A stretch of DNA of 64,000 nt from Aeromonas rivuli (lineage in GTDB: Bacteria; Pseudomonadota; Gammaproteobacteria; Enterobacterales; Aeromonadaceae). Location: NCBI RefSeq assembly GCF_000820045.1, contig NZ_CDBJ01000079.1, positions 1 to 64,000 on the forward strand. The letters are read 5' to 3'. The position numbers and the translations under genes are program-made. A model generated the notes under the pieces. The model made no database searches. It was not told the DNA's origin and worked only from the letters and a program-made list of their open reading frames with translations. Below, one piece after another: positions 39,274 through 47,204 of the stretch (position 1 is the first letter of the stretch; every line of letters starts with the position of its first letter).

Positions 39274-39654
39274 TTATTGGGAGGCTGACCCACCCGTTTG
39301 TTCGAAGATCACATAGAGCTTGCGGCAAGGGGTCAGGGTCTCCCACTCTCCGACGAAGCCAGCCGGAATGACGAACTGATCCCCCGGGGAGAGGCGCAGT
39401 TGGCCGCCCAGGGTGTCGTGGATGCACACCTCCCCTTCGATCAGCTGACAATACTCATGCTCGGTATAGTGAATGGCCCAGCGGCCCGGCTCACAGGACC
39501 AGAAGCCGACGTGAAACTGCTGGCTCGGATCCGAGTAGTGGTTCCAGAGTGTCTGCTCAGGGTGACCGGCTTTGATTTTGTCCCTTGAGGGGACAAGGGA
39601 GGAGGGGGTGACGCTCTGGCGGTCGAGCAGGGTCCAATCTTTCAGGGTCAGCAT
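39274..39654 (-). CDS. Cupin-domain protein
   Basis: 126-residue single-domain cupin. The beta-barrel motifs are visible as WAIHYTEHEYCQLIEGEVCIHD and LSPGDQFVIPAGFVGEWE; the first carries the likely metal-binding histidine and glutamate. Such proteins may be small enzymes or binding proteins, and no substrate is evident. The ATG at 39654 follows AAGGGGG and overlaps the stop of an upstream 46-codon frame. Confidence 0.85.
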   Translation of the reverse strand: MLTLKDWTLLDRQSVTPSSLVPSRDKIKAGHPEQTLWNHYSDPSQQFHVGFWSCEPGRWAIHYTEHEYCQLIEGEVCIHDTLGGQLRLSPGDQFVIPAGFVGEWETLTPCRKLYVIFEQTGGSASQ

Positions 39655-39788
39655 GAAACCCCCTTGGCAGGGGATTGAGGCTGAGTGCGGGCTTGCATGG
39701 CACACGCATTGGCAACCTGTTCAGGTTGATCGAGGGGCTGAATGGCACAGCTATTGGCAGAGTGTCTGGATAGAGCGAGGGTCAGCAT
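39648..39788 (-). CDS. Possible 46-residue leader or coupled small protein upstream of the cupin gene
   Basis: Small frame from ATG at 39788 to TGA at 39648, preceded by AAGGAGG. Its stop overlaps the cupin start in the order ATGCTGA, which would couple translation. The product begins MLTLALSRHSANS; the cupin protein also begins MLTL, and the DNA around both starts is similar (CTGCCAAGG before and ATGCTGACCC after). No domain is recognised. It may be a regulatory leader peptide or the remnant of a local duplication. Confidence 0.4.
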   Translation of the reverse strand: MLTLALSRHSANSCAIQPLDQPEQVANACAMQARTQPQSPAKGVSC

Positions 39789-39882
39789 TGTGCCTCCTTG
39801 GCAGTGACTCGGGTCTATGGCGGTGGCTAGCAGGGGCCATCCTGGCCCCTTGTTTGTTTTATTTAACGGTTGGAAAGATAAA

Positions 39883-41487
39883 CTAAACGATTGAGCGCGC
39901 CTTGCCAAGCTCCTCAGGCCCTTTTACCCCCTTGATGACATGGCGGGCGAAGCCGCTGCCAGCCTCGTCATAGACGTTGAACACCGCATCCACCCCCTGT
40001 TCGCGCAAGGATTCGATATCGTCCTCGAAGCGGACGATGGCGGCTATCTGGCCGGTGAAGCCATGGCTGCGCAGCTTCTCGATGGCATAGAGGTTGCCCG
40101 AATGGTGGGGCATGGCCAGCAGCACCAGATTGATCTGGTTGGAGATGAGCACCTTGTCCCAGAAGTCGGTATCGGTCGCATCGCCCTCGATGACGTTCAT
40201 GTTGCGCTCGCGCAGGGCCGGCAGCTTGCTGGCGTCATTCTCCACCCCCAGGATGACGGGGCCATATTTGTGTTCCAGCTCGAAGTAGGCGCCCTGGCCG
40301 ATGCGACCCATGCCGAGGATGATCACCTCGGCATCGCCGAGTTCAATGGGTCTGTCTTCCGGATGCAGTTCCCGGGCCTGCAAGCCGCGCAGCCAGTTGC
40401 CGAGTCTGTGATAGATGCGTTCACTCTGGCTGTTGAGGGGGGCCGAGATCATGAAGCTGGCCGCCAGTGCCAGCGACAGAGCAATCAGCCACTCATGGGA
40501 GAGCCAGCCCGCCTTGGCGGCGATGGCGGCCACGATGAGGCCGAATTCGGAGAAGTTGGTCAGCGCCAGGGTAGAGAGCAGCACGGTACGCACCCTCAGG
40601 TGGGCGCCGCTGTAGACCAGATAGTAGAGCGCGCTCTTGAATGGCAGGGCCAGTACCAGGGCAAAGGCTATCCACATGGCGTCCTGGGTCGGCAGACCGT
40701 TGAGGCCAATGGTCAGGAAGAAGCAGATGAGGAAGAGATCTTTTAAATTGAACAGCGCCTTGGCAAGGCCCGCTGCGGCCGGGTGGGAGGCCAGCATCAT
40801 GCCGATGATCAGCGCCCCCAGGTCTGGCTTGAGTCCAACCGCCTCGAAACCGGCGGCGCCCACTACCAGGGCCAGGAAGATGCCAAGCAGCACCTGTAAC
40901 TCTCCATGACCTGCCCGCTCCAGCAATTTGCAAAGCAGGGGGCGCAGCAGAGGCAGCCCCAGCACCCAGAGCGCCCAGATGCTCGGCAGCTTGCCACTGG
41001 AGATGGCGAGAAAGGCGACGGCGAAAATGTCCTGCATCACCAGCACGCCGATGGCGAGGCGTGCATAGAGGGCATTCATGTCGCTGCGCTCCTCGAGCAC
41101 CTTGACCGCGAACACCGTGCTGGAGAATGACAGGGCAAAGCCCAGCAACACGGCGAGCTGCCAGCCAAGAGACATGGCCAGGGCCATGCCCAGCCCCTTG
41201 CACACCAGGAGTACCAGGGTGAACAGCAAGGTGGAGAGCAGTATGTGCAGGCTGGCGGTACCCCAGACATCGCGGCGCAGCAGGGTGCGCACATTCAGCT
41301 TGAGCCCTATGGTGAACAACAGCAGCGTGACCCCGAGATCCGCCAGCTCACTCAGGGCCGGGCTGTTTTCATAGCCCATGCCGTTGAGGATAAAGCCGGC
41401 GGCGAGAAAGCCGAGCAGGGGAGGCAGGCCTATCAGGTTGACCAGCATGCCGCAGGCGAAGGCCACGGCGATCAGTACAGGTTCCAT
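39883..41487 (-). CDS. Cation:proton antiporter, CPA2 family, with TrkA-N domain
   Basis: 534-residue inner-membrane antiporter. The first 370 residues form about 12 helices, including LGFLAAGFILNGMGYEN and FALSFSSTVFAVKVLEE. A cytoplasmic TrkA-N domain follows from about 390, with the nucleotide-binding signature VIILGMGRIGQGAY and VIEGDATDTDFWDK. This matches KefB/KefC/YbaL-type potassium or sodium/proton antiporters. It lacks the ancillary gene of Kef systems nearby, so ion and regulation remain uncertain. Confidence 0.88.
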   Translation of the reverse strand: MEPVLIAVAFACGMLVNLIGLPPLLGFLAAGFILNGMGYENSPALSELADLGVTLLLFTIGLKLNVRTLLRRDVWGTASLHILLSTLLFTLVLLVCKGLGMALAMSLGWQLAVLLGFALSFSSTVFAVKVLEERSDMNALYARLAIGVLVMQDIFAVAFLAISSGKLPSIWALWVLGLPLLRPLLCKLLERAGHGELQVLLGIFLALVVGAAGFEAVGLKPDLGALIIGMMLASHPAAAGLAKALFNLKDLFLICFFLTIGLNGLPTQDAMWIAFALVLALPFKSALYYLVYSGAHLRVRTVLLSTLALTNFSEFGLIVAAIAAKAGWLSHEWLIALSLALAASFMISAPLNSQSERIYHRLGNWLRGLQARELHPEDRPIELGDAEVIILGMGRIGQGAYFELEHKYGPVILGVENDASKLPALRERNMNVIEGDATDTDFWDKVLISNQINLVLLAMPHHSGNLYAIEKLRSHGFTGQIAAIVRFEDDIESLREQGVDAVFNVYDEAGSGFARHVIKGVKGPEELGKARSIV

Positions 41488-41547
41488 ACAATTACCATTT
41501 TCCGGGCGGCGCCCTTGACTCTGTACGCTGGGCCGCCGCCAACTACC

Positions 41548-42297
41548 TCAGATGATGTCGATATCGACCACGGAGTTGAAAATGTGGTTGGGGCTAAACG
41601 GCATCTGATCGATGTCGGCCACCTTGCTCACCCCGGACAGGACCAGCACGGTTTCCAGTCCCGCCTGGAAGCCGGCCAGGATATCGGTACGCAGGTTGTC
41701 GCCGATGATGATGGTGTTATCCGAATGGGCTTCCATCCGGTTGAGTGCCGCGCGGATGATCCAGGCGCTCGGCTTGCCCACGTAAAACGGCTTCTTGCCG
41801 GTCATGCGCTCTATGGGAGCACAGAGGGCGCCGCAGGCTGGATGCATCATGGGGCCATGGGTGTCAGGGTTGGTGGCGATGAAGCGGGCACCTTGCGCCA
41901 CGAACTTGGCGCCCAGTTGCATCATGGACCAGTTGTAGTTGCGGGTTTCGCCCACCACCACGAAGTCGGGGTCGATGTCGGTGATGGTGAAGCCCGCCTT
42001 GTAAAGTTCGTGAGTCAGGGCCCCTTCGCCTATCACATAGGCCTTCTTGCCATCCTGGCGCTTGAGGAAATCGGCGGTGCCCATGGCGGAGGTATAGAAG
42101 CTCTCTTCGGGCACGTCGATGCCGGCGGAGCGGAAGCGATTCTGCAGATCTTTCTGGGTCTGGGCCGGATAGTTGGTGAGGAACAGGAGTTTGCTGCCCT
42201 GCTCCAGCAGGCGATGGACGAAGTGATCGGCCCCCGGGATGAGATCGTTGTTGTGCAATATGACACCGTCGATATCACAGATGACGTTTTTCTTCAT
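41548..42297 (-). CDS. nagD: HAD-family phosphatase NagD (UMP phosphatase)
   Basis: 249-residue HAD phosphatase. The nucleophile motif is CDIDGV with Asp8 and Asp10. Other family blocks are LTNYPAQTQKDL, VGETRNYNW, KPFYVGKPSAWIIRAALN and GDNLRTDILAGFQAGLETVLVLSGV. The sequence is close to E. coli NagD, which hydrolyses nucleoside monophosphates, chiefly UMP. The usual nagBAC neighbours are absent. The ATG at 42297 gives the family length. Confidence 0.92.
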   Translation of the reverse strand: MKKNVICDIDGVILHNNDLIPGADHFVHRLLEQGSKLLFLTNYPAQTQKDLQNRFRSAGIDVPEESFYTSAMGTADFLKRQDGKKAYVIGEGALTHELYKAGFTITDIDPDFVVVGETRNYNWSMMQLGAKFVAQGARFIATNPDTHGPMMHPACGALCAPIERMTGKKPFYVGKPSAWIIRAALNRMEAHSDNTIIIGDNLRTDILAGFQAGLETVLVLSGVSKVADIDQMPFSPNHIFNSVVDIDII

Positions 42298-42511
42298 GTA
42301 AACTCCTTGCAGGGGCAGAGATGAGGCACAGACATTCTTAAATGTCTTCAATCGGTTATCTTTTTTGTGCCGCCATTATATGCCCCTTTGATGACAAGGT
42401 GTGACAGCAATTGCGCCAAGCTGCCTCCGCTGTTGTCTGTGTCGCTGGCCGGGCAGCCATGGCACCTAATGAAACCTGACCAGCCACTACTTTACTCAAG
42501 GACGTAACATC

Positions 42512-43531
42512 ATGGATGACTTCATCACGGGCTTGCCCAAGCTGGAACTGCATCTGCACCTGGAAGGCACCCTGGAGCCCGCCCTGATGCTGCGTCTGGC
42601 GGCGCGCAACGGCTTGACCCTGCCCTGGACCGAGGCGGCCACTCTGAAGGCTGCCTATCAGTTCGACAGCTTGCAATCTTTCCTCGACCTCTACTATCAG
42701 GGCTGCGATGTGTTGCGCCAGGAGCAGGATTTCTTCGATCTCACCTGGGCCTATCTGCAGCGTTGTGCGAGTGAGCAGGTGGTGTATGTCGAGGTGTTCT
42801 TCGATCCTCAGGCGCACACCAGCAGGGGTGTACCATTCGAGACGGTGCTGGCGGGGATAGAGGCGGCGTTGTTGCGTGGTGAGGGCGAACTGGGCATCAG
42901 TTACCGGCTTATCATGAGTTTTCTGCGCCACCTCGGGGAGGAGGCGGCCTTGACGGCTCTGGCCGAGGCCGACCCCTGGCTGGACAGGATCCATGGGATC
43001 GGGCTCGATTCGTCCGAGCTGGGGTATCCGCCTGAGCAGTTCACCCGCCTGTTTGCCCGTGCCAAGGCGCTGGGACTGGGGCTGGTGGCCCACGCCGGGG
43101 AGGAGGGGCCGGCAGACTACATCTGGCAGGCCATCCGTCAGCTCGGGGTACGGCGCATCGACCACGGGGTACGCTGCGCCGACGATCCCGACTTGTTGCG
43201 CTTTCTGGCCGACACCCGGTTGCCCCTCACGGTTTGCCCACTCTCCAATGTGCGGCTCGGGGTCTTCCCCTCCATGGCGAACCACAATGTGTTGACCCTG
43301 CTCGAGCAGGGGCTCTGCGTCACCATCAACTCGGACGATCCCGCCTACTTCGGGGGCTATATGGACGCCAACATGCGCGCCCTGGTCGAGGGGCTTGGTG
43401 CCAGCCGCGAGCAGCTGTGTCGTCTCAGTCTGAACGCGGTGGAGGCGAGCTGGCTCAATCTGGCAGCCAAGGCGCGGCTGACTCGCAGCATCCTCGGTTA
43501 TGCCGCTTGCCAGGGGGTCAGTCTGAGCTGA
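42512..43531 (+). CDS. add: Adenosine/adenine deaminase (adenine deaminase type)
   Basis: 339-residue metal-dependent purine deaminase of the amidohydrolase fold. The metal-binding HxH is H14/H16 in LELHLHLEG, the catalytic region is VAHAGEEGPADYIW, and NSDDPAYFGGY carries the metal aspartate. Such genes are often labelled adenosine deaminase. However, the opening LPKLELHLHLEGTLEP, the FFDPQAHTSRG loop and AGEEGP match the subgroup shown to act on free adenine in Pseudomonas. I think adenine is the likelier substrate, producing hypoxanthine for purine salvage. Confidence 0.85.
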   Translation: MDDFITGLPKLELHLHLEGTLEPALMLRLAARNGLTLPWTEAATLKAAYQFDSLQSFLDLYYQGCDVLRQEQDFFDLTWAYLQRCASEQVVYVEVFFDPQAHTSRGVPFETVLAGIEAALLRGEGELGISYRLIMSFLRHLGEEAALTALAEADPWLDRIHGIGLDSSELGYPPEQFTRLFARAKALGLGLVAHAGEEGPADYIWQAIRQLGVRRIDHGVRCADDPDLLRFLADTRLPLTVCPLSNVRLGVFPSMANHNVLTLLEQGLCVTINSDDPAYFGGYMDANMRALVEGLGASREQLCRLSLNAVEASWLNLAAKARLTRSILGYAACQGVSLS

Positions 43532-43562
43532 GGCCCGGGTGAGGGGGAAAATGGCATAACGA

Positions 43563-43584
43563 AGAGGGCCCCGCGGGGCCCTCT
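43563..43584. terminator. GC-rich palindromic terminator between add and nemA
   Basis: Perfect 22 bp palindrome centred between 43573 and 43574, located between two convergent genes. T tracts are weak on both sides. Confidence 0.6.
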
Positions 43585-43598
43585 GCTATTTAAGTATG

Positions 43599-44720
43599 TT
43601 ATGCGGGCTGCGGCTCAGCCTGCGAGCCGTAGACGGGATAGTCGGTGAGGCCCTGCTCGGCGCCACCAAACAGGGTGGCGGGATCGTGGGGCGTCCAGGG
43701 ATAACCGTGGCGCAGCCGGGTCGGCAAGTCCGGATTGGCCACGAAGGGTCGCCCGAAGCCTATCATATCGGCCCAGCCCTCATGGATGGCGGCCCGTGCC
43801 CGTGCACCATCGTACTTGCCCGCATAGATGAGGGTGTTGGGGAAGGCGGCCCTGAGTCCCTGTTTGAAATCGACGGGCATCAGGGGAGCGTCTTCCCAGT
43901 CAGCTTCGGCGATGTGCAGATAGCTGACATTCAGCTCCCCCAGCAGGGTCGCGGCGGCAAGATAGGTCGTCTGAGGATCCGCATCGACGGTGCCGTTGAG
44001 GGTGGTGAGCGGGGCGAGCCGCACCCCAACCCGATCGGCACCTATCTCGGCACAGACTGCCTCGGTTACCTCCTTGAGGAAACGCAGACGGTTCTCAAGG
44101 GAGCCGCCGTAACCGTCGGTGCGGTCATTGGACTCGGAGTCGAGGAACTGGTTGATGAGATAGCCGTTGGCGGCGTGCAACTCTATGCCGTCAAAGCCAG
44201 CCAGCATGGCATTGCGAGCACCCTGGCGGAACTGGCCGACCACGGCATCTATGTCATCCTGAGTCATGGCGCGGGGCAGGGCACTCTCGACAAAGCCGGG
44301 GGCATCGCTGCCGTTGTCGACAAACACCTTGACCCCGGCCGCGGGGATGGCGGAAGCCGAGATGGGCTGGGCGCCGCCAATATTATCCGGATGAGTCACC
44401 CGACCCACGTGCCAGAGCTGGGCGAACATGACCCCTCCCTTGCCATGTACGGCGTCGGTGACCTGTCTCCAGCCAGCAACTTGCTCTGGGCTATAGATGC
44501 CAGGAGTCCAGGCGTAGCCTTTGCCAAGGGGATCTATCTGGGTGCCCTCGCTGATGATGAGACCCGCCTCGGCACGCTGGGCGTAATAGGTCGCCATCAT
44601 GGCGTTGGCCACATCTCCCGGTTGGCTGGCGCGGGAGCGGGTCATGGGGGGCATGACGATACGGTTGTTCAGGTGCAACTGGCCGAGGCGCAGCGGACAA
44701 AACAGGGGATCGTGGCTCAT
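43599..44720 (-). CDS. nemA: N-ethylmaleimide reductase-type old yellow enzyme
   Basis: 373-residue FMN-dependent oxidoreductase (TIM barrel) that reduces electrophilic alkenes and nitro compounds with NADPH. Motifs include MPPMTRSRA, GLIISEGTQIDPLGKGY, FAQLWHVGRVTHP and FDGIELHAANGYLINQFLD. The FMN phosphate loop is GRPFVANPDLP near the C-terminus. The usual repressor gene nemR is not beside it, and the 500-base upstream gap holds a perfect FNR box. Confidence 0.9.
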   Translation of the reverse strand: MSHDPLFCPLRLGQLHLNNRIVMPPMTRSRASQPGDVANAMMATYYAQRAEAGLIISEGTQIDPLGKGYAWTPGIYSPEQVAGWRQVTDAVHGKGGVMFAQLWHVGRVTHPDNIGGAQPISASAIPAAGVKVFVDNGSDAPGFVESALPRAMTQDDIDAVVGQFRQGARNAMLAGFDGIELHAANGYLINQFLDSESNDRTDGYGGSLENRLRFLKEVTEAVCAEIGADRVGVRLAPLTTLNGTVDADPQTTYLAAATLLGELNVSYLHIAEADWEDAPLMPVDFKQGLRAAFPNTLIYAGKYDGARARAAIHEGWADMIGFGRPFVANPDLPTRLRHGYPWTPHDPATLFGGAEQGLTDYPVYGSQAEPQPA

Positions 44721-45025
44721 TCGGGTGTCCTCATCGGGTGAATGGGGCCACTCTAGCGCGGCATATCATTGAGATAAACCCGCATATTTTCAAAAGAGTG
44801 CTGCGTTTATGACAATAATTGGGGGCGAGAATGGGAGCCGTGATAGCGCATTATCCCAGAGCGCGAGCGCTTCATCATCGCCTGGTATGAATAAGCGTGG
44901 AGTATTTATTAACTATTTATATGGGCAGAGCGCAATGTAACAACCGGTACCCATTCACATTGAACACTATATTGACGCCGGGTATTGCATTCAGCGTTGG
45001 AATACACTCACTGATACAGGCAGTG

Positions 45026-45039
45026 TTGATCTGCATCAA
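45026..45039 (+). promoter_or_regulatory. Perfect FNR box
   Basis: TTGATCTGCATCAA matches the FNR consensus TTGAT-N4-ATCAA exactly. A -10-like TTTAAT at 45061-45066 would place a plus-strand start near 45074, 41.5 bases from the box centre, as in class II activation. Confidence 0.6.
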
Positions 45040-45134
45040 TTAAACCCATGAAAGGATATTTTTAATCATGCAGGAGTATGTTTCCCGGTGTCATTATATT
45101 CCGTCTCTCTCAACGAGGATGACAGTGAGGAATG

Positions 45135-45158
45135 AAAAAGGGAGGCAATGCCTCCCAT
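45135..45158 (-). terminator. Terminator of the exported protein gene
   Basis: GGGAGGCA and TGCCTCCC form a hairpin (45141-45157). On the minus strand it is followed by TTTTT (the A run at 45136-45140 on the plus strand). Confidence 0.7.
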
Positions 45159-45218
45159 GTTGTGAGCCAACCAGCCCGATGCTGGGTGTCCGCCTCACAC
45201 TCGGGCACCGTGGCTGAC

Positions 45219-45731
45219 TCAGGACCCGGTCGAGGCGGCGCCCTGCACATGACCCTGCTTGTCGCTCAGGCAGGACCAGGGCGCCTGGCTACCTGGAACC
45301 TCAATGGTGACACCCACTCCTGCTTCGGAGTCCAGTACCTCGAGCACATTGAGCTTGCTGACGGCTGTCCCAGTCTTGCTTGCTACGGCCTTCAGACAGG
45401 CGGTCTCGGCGGCGCTGGCTTTATTGGCTGGGGCAGCTTGCCCAGCAGCTGCAGTCGGCTGGCAGACGCCAGAGCCCTGCTTGCTGGTATAGGAGACATC
45501 GTACTGGCCCCCGGTGTTGCTGATGGAGAGGGTGACCCCCGCGCTCTTGGCCTCATAGAAGTCGTCGCTGAACTTTTTGAGCTTGGCCTCCTTGCCATTG
45601 ATATAGACGGGGCCACCCTCATCGCTGTGCATCTGGATCTGACCCGGGCACTCGTAATTAAGTTGGGGAAGGGCAGCACTGGCGGTGCCCGCCATGGTCA
45701 ATGCGAATACTGTGATCAACACCTTTTTCAT
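45219..45731 (-). CDS. Exported protein of unknown function
   Basis: 170-residue protein with a clear signal peptide (MKKVLITVFALTMAGTASAA, cleavage near residue 19). The mature N-terminal part (about 20-90) contains LNYECPGQIQMHSDEGG and a final cysteine in GSGVCQP, suggesting a disulfide-bonded domain. An Ala-rich linker (about 92-105) joins a C-terminal domain with cysteines in ETACLKAV and PWSCLSD. I do not recognise the family. The upstream region is unusually AT-rich. Confidence 0.75.
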   Translation of the reverse strand: MKKVLITVFALTMAGTASAALPQLNYECPGQIQMHSDEGGPVYINGKEAKLKKFSDDFYEAKSAGVTLSISNTGGQYDVSYTSKQGSGVCQPTAAAGQAAPANKASAAETACLKAVASKTGTAVSKLNVLEVLDSEAGVGVTIEVPGSQAPWSCLSDKQGHVQGAASTGS

Positions 45732-46108
45732 GGGACTTACCTTAACTGTTTAACAAAGTGGAATAAGTGTATTTGTTTTTATTGTTTGGTGGATAACAAC
45801 ATCACTGTATTTCGGCGCGTAGTCTGCCGTTTGTCCTTGGCGAAAATAAATAGCTGGCCTACTTAATTTTAGCAACGAAATTTTCGAAAATTTTTGTGCT
45901 GCTGAAAATGGTTATTGATTCAAGGGACTCGACAAACGGTTTTCCCTGTCAATGGTTTTAAGATTAAAAAAAACAGAGCAATAACGGGCAGGAGAGGGGC
46001 GGCGAGCGTGACGCTAGGCGAGGCAGCGGGCTGCAGGAGGCCCTGTTTGGGACATTTGTCACGCGGGGCGACGGGGCCCCGCGTTGCATCAGGATGGCAA
46101 GCGCTGGA
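45732..46108. other. AT-rich intergenic region
   Basis: 377 bases without a gene, much richer in A and T (45732-45970) than its surroundings. It contains the perfect 16 bp palindrome AAATTTTCGAAAATTT at 45878-45893. The region probably holds the promoter of the exported protein gene. Confidence 0.5.
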
Positions 46109-47035
46109 TCAGAGCCAGCGTTTCTCGCGAGTGAAGCAGACCGAGAGCCAGGCATCCCCCAGGGTATCGCCCAGGCGGGACCAGAGCTCCTGGCGCAGGG
46201 CATCCTGGCGCTCTATGGGCCACTCCTGATCCGGGGCCACCAGTATGTTCAATTCGAGATCGAAGCGACGGCCGCTCTTGGCCAGATGGCTGTAACACTC
46301 GATCCCATGGCGCTGGCGCAGGGCGTCTATCTCGCGCTCGACCCGCGCCGAGACATCCCCCTTGGGGGCGATTTTCAACACTTCCCGCAGGTTGCGACCG
46401 AGCACCTTGATGGGGATCAGGGTGGCACACAGGGCGAGCAGGGTGACCAGCACGGGGTCTATGTAGCGGTTGTAGTGGCCATAACCGAGGGCGTCGAGGC
46501 CGATGGCGACCACGAAACCGATGAGCAGGGTGGCGCTGAGCAGGGTATCGACCAGCCACTCCTTGGAGTCGACCCGCACCAGTTCGGAATCGACGCGCTC
46601 GGCCACCGCCGCCTCGACGCGGTAAATGATGGCGCAGAAGAAGGTGCAGACGGCGGCATAGATGAGGGCGTGACCGAGGTCTATCTCCCGTCCCCCTTCC
46701 ATCAGGGAGGTGATGCCGCTATGGAGAGCGCCGAGACAGAGCAGCAAGATGATGGTGCCGTTGATGACGTTGGTGATGGGCTCGAAATGGGCGTAGCCGT
46801 ACTGGAAGCGCGCGTCGGAGGGGCGGGTCACCAGGTAGGCGGTGATTAACCCTAAGCCCGTCATACCCATGCTGAACAGGGTGAAGATGCCATCGAGCAT
46901 GATGGCGTTGGAACCGGCGAACAGGCCATAGCCGATCCCGAAGATGGCGAAGCTGATGCAGCCAAACAGTGACAGGGTCAGCGCCTGTTTCTCGGTGGTG
47001 ATAAACGTACTGATAACATGGCTGAGGTGAGCCAT
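46109..47035 (-). CDS. Cation diffusion facilitator family transporter
   Basis: 308-residue membrane protein with six helices and a cytoplasmic C-terminal domain (about 210-308), the CDF layout for divalent metal export. In helix 2 the usual metal-site D/H and D positions appear as DGIFTLFS, so the histidine and second aspartate are missing. In helix 5, EWLVD keeps one aspartate with Glu in place of the usual His or Asp. It therefore belongs to a divergent CDF subgroup, and its substrate is doubtful. GGAGG supports the ATG at 47035. Confidence 0.85.
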   Translation of the reverse strand: MAHLSHVISTFITTEKQALTLSLFGCISFAIFGIGYGLFAGSNAIMLDGIFTLFSMGMTGLGLITAYLVTRPSDARFQYGYAHFEPITNVINGTIILLLCLGALHSGITSLMEGGREIDLGHALIYAAVCTFFCAIIYRVEAAVAERVDSELVRVDSKEWLVDTLLSATLLIGFVVAIGLDALGYGHYNRYIDPVLVTLLALCATLIPIKVLGRNLREVLKIAPKGDVSARVEREIDALRQRHGIECYSHLAKSGRRFDLELNILVAPDQEWPIERQDALRQELWSRLGDTLGDAWLSVCFTREKRWL

Positions 47036-47204
47036 AACAATCCTCCTTTCAAATGGTGAATATTGCCGATCGCAAGCGGTTTTCTAGCTGATATACTGGC
47101 CGCCACATGTGAGCTGACCGCCCACGACTCGGCCAACGCAGCCGTGTCGGGCCGTCGTAGTCGCCGGTATGCCGGCATCAAGCAATGGAAGGCAACAAGG
47201 ATTC

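Larger units (their letters stand above)
44721..45218. other. 500-base intergenic region with FNR box
   Basis: No convincing protein gene on either strand. It contains a perfect FNR box at 45026-45039 and the terminator of the downstream minus-strand gene at 45141-45157. Confidence 0.6.

Noticed and set aside
45068-45216. Plus-strand frame of 49 codons after the FNR box
   Set aside because: The predicted transcript start lies after its ATG, and it runs through the terminator of the opposite gene.
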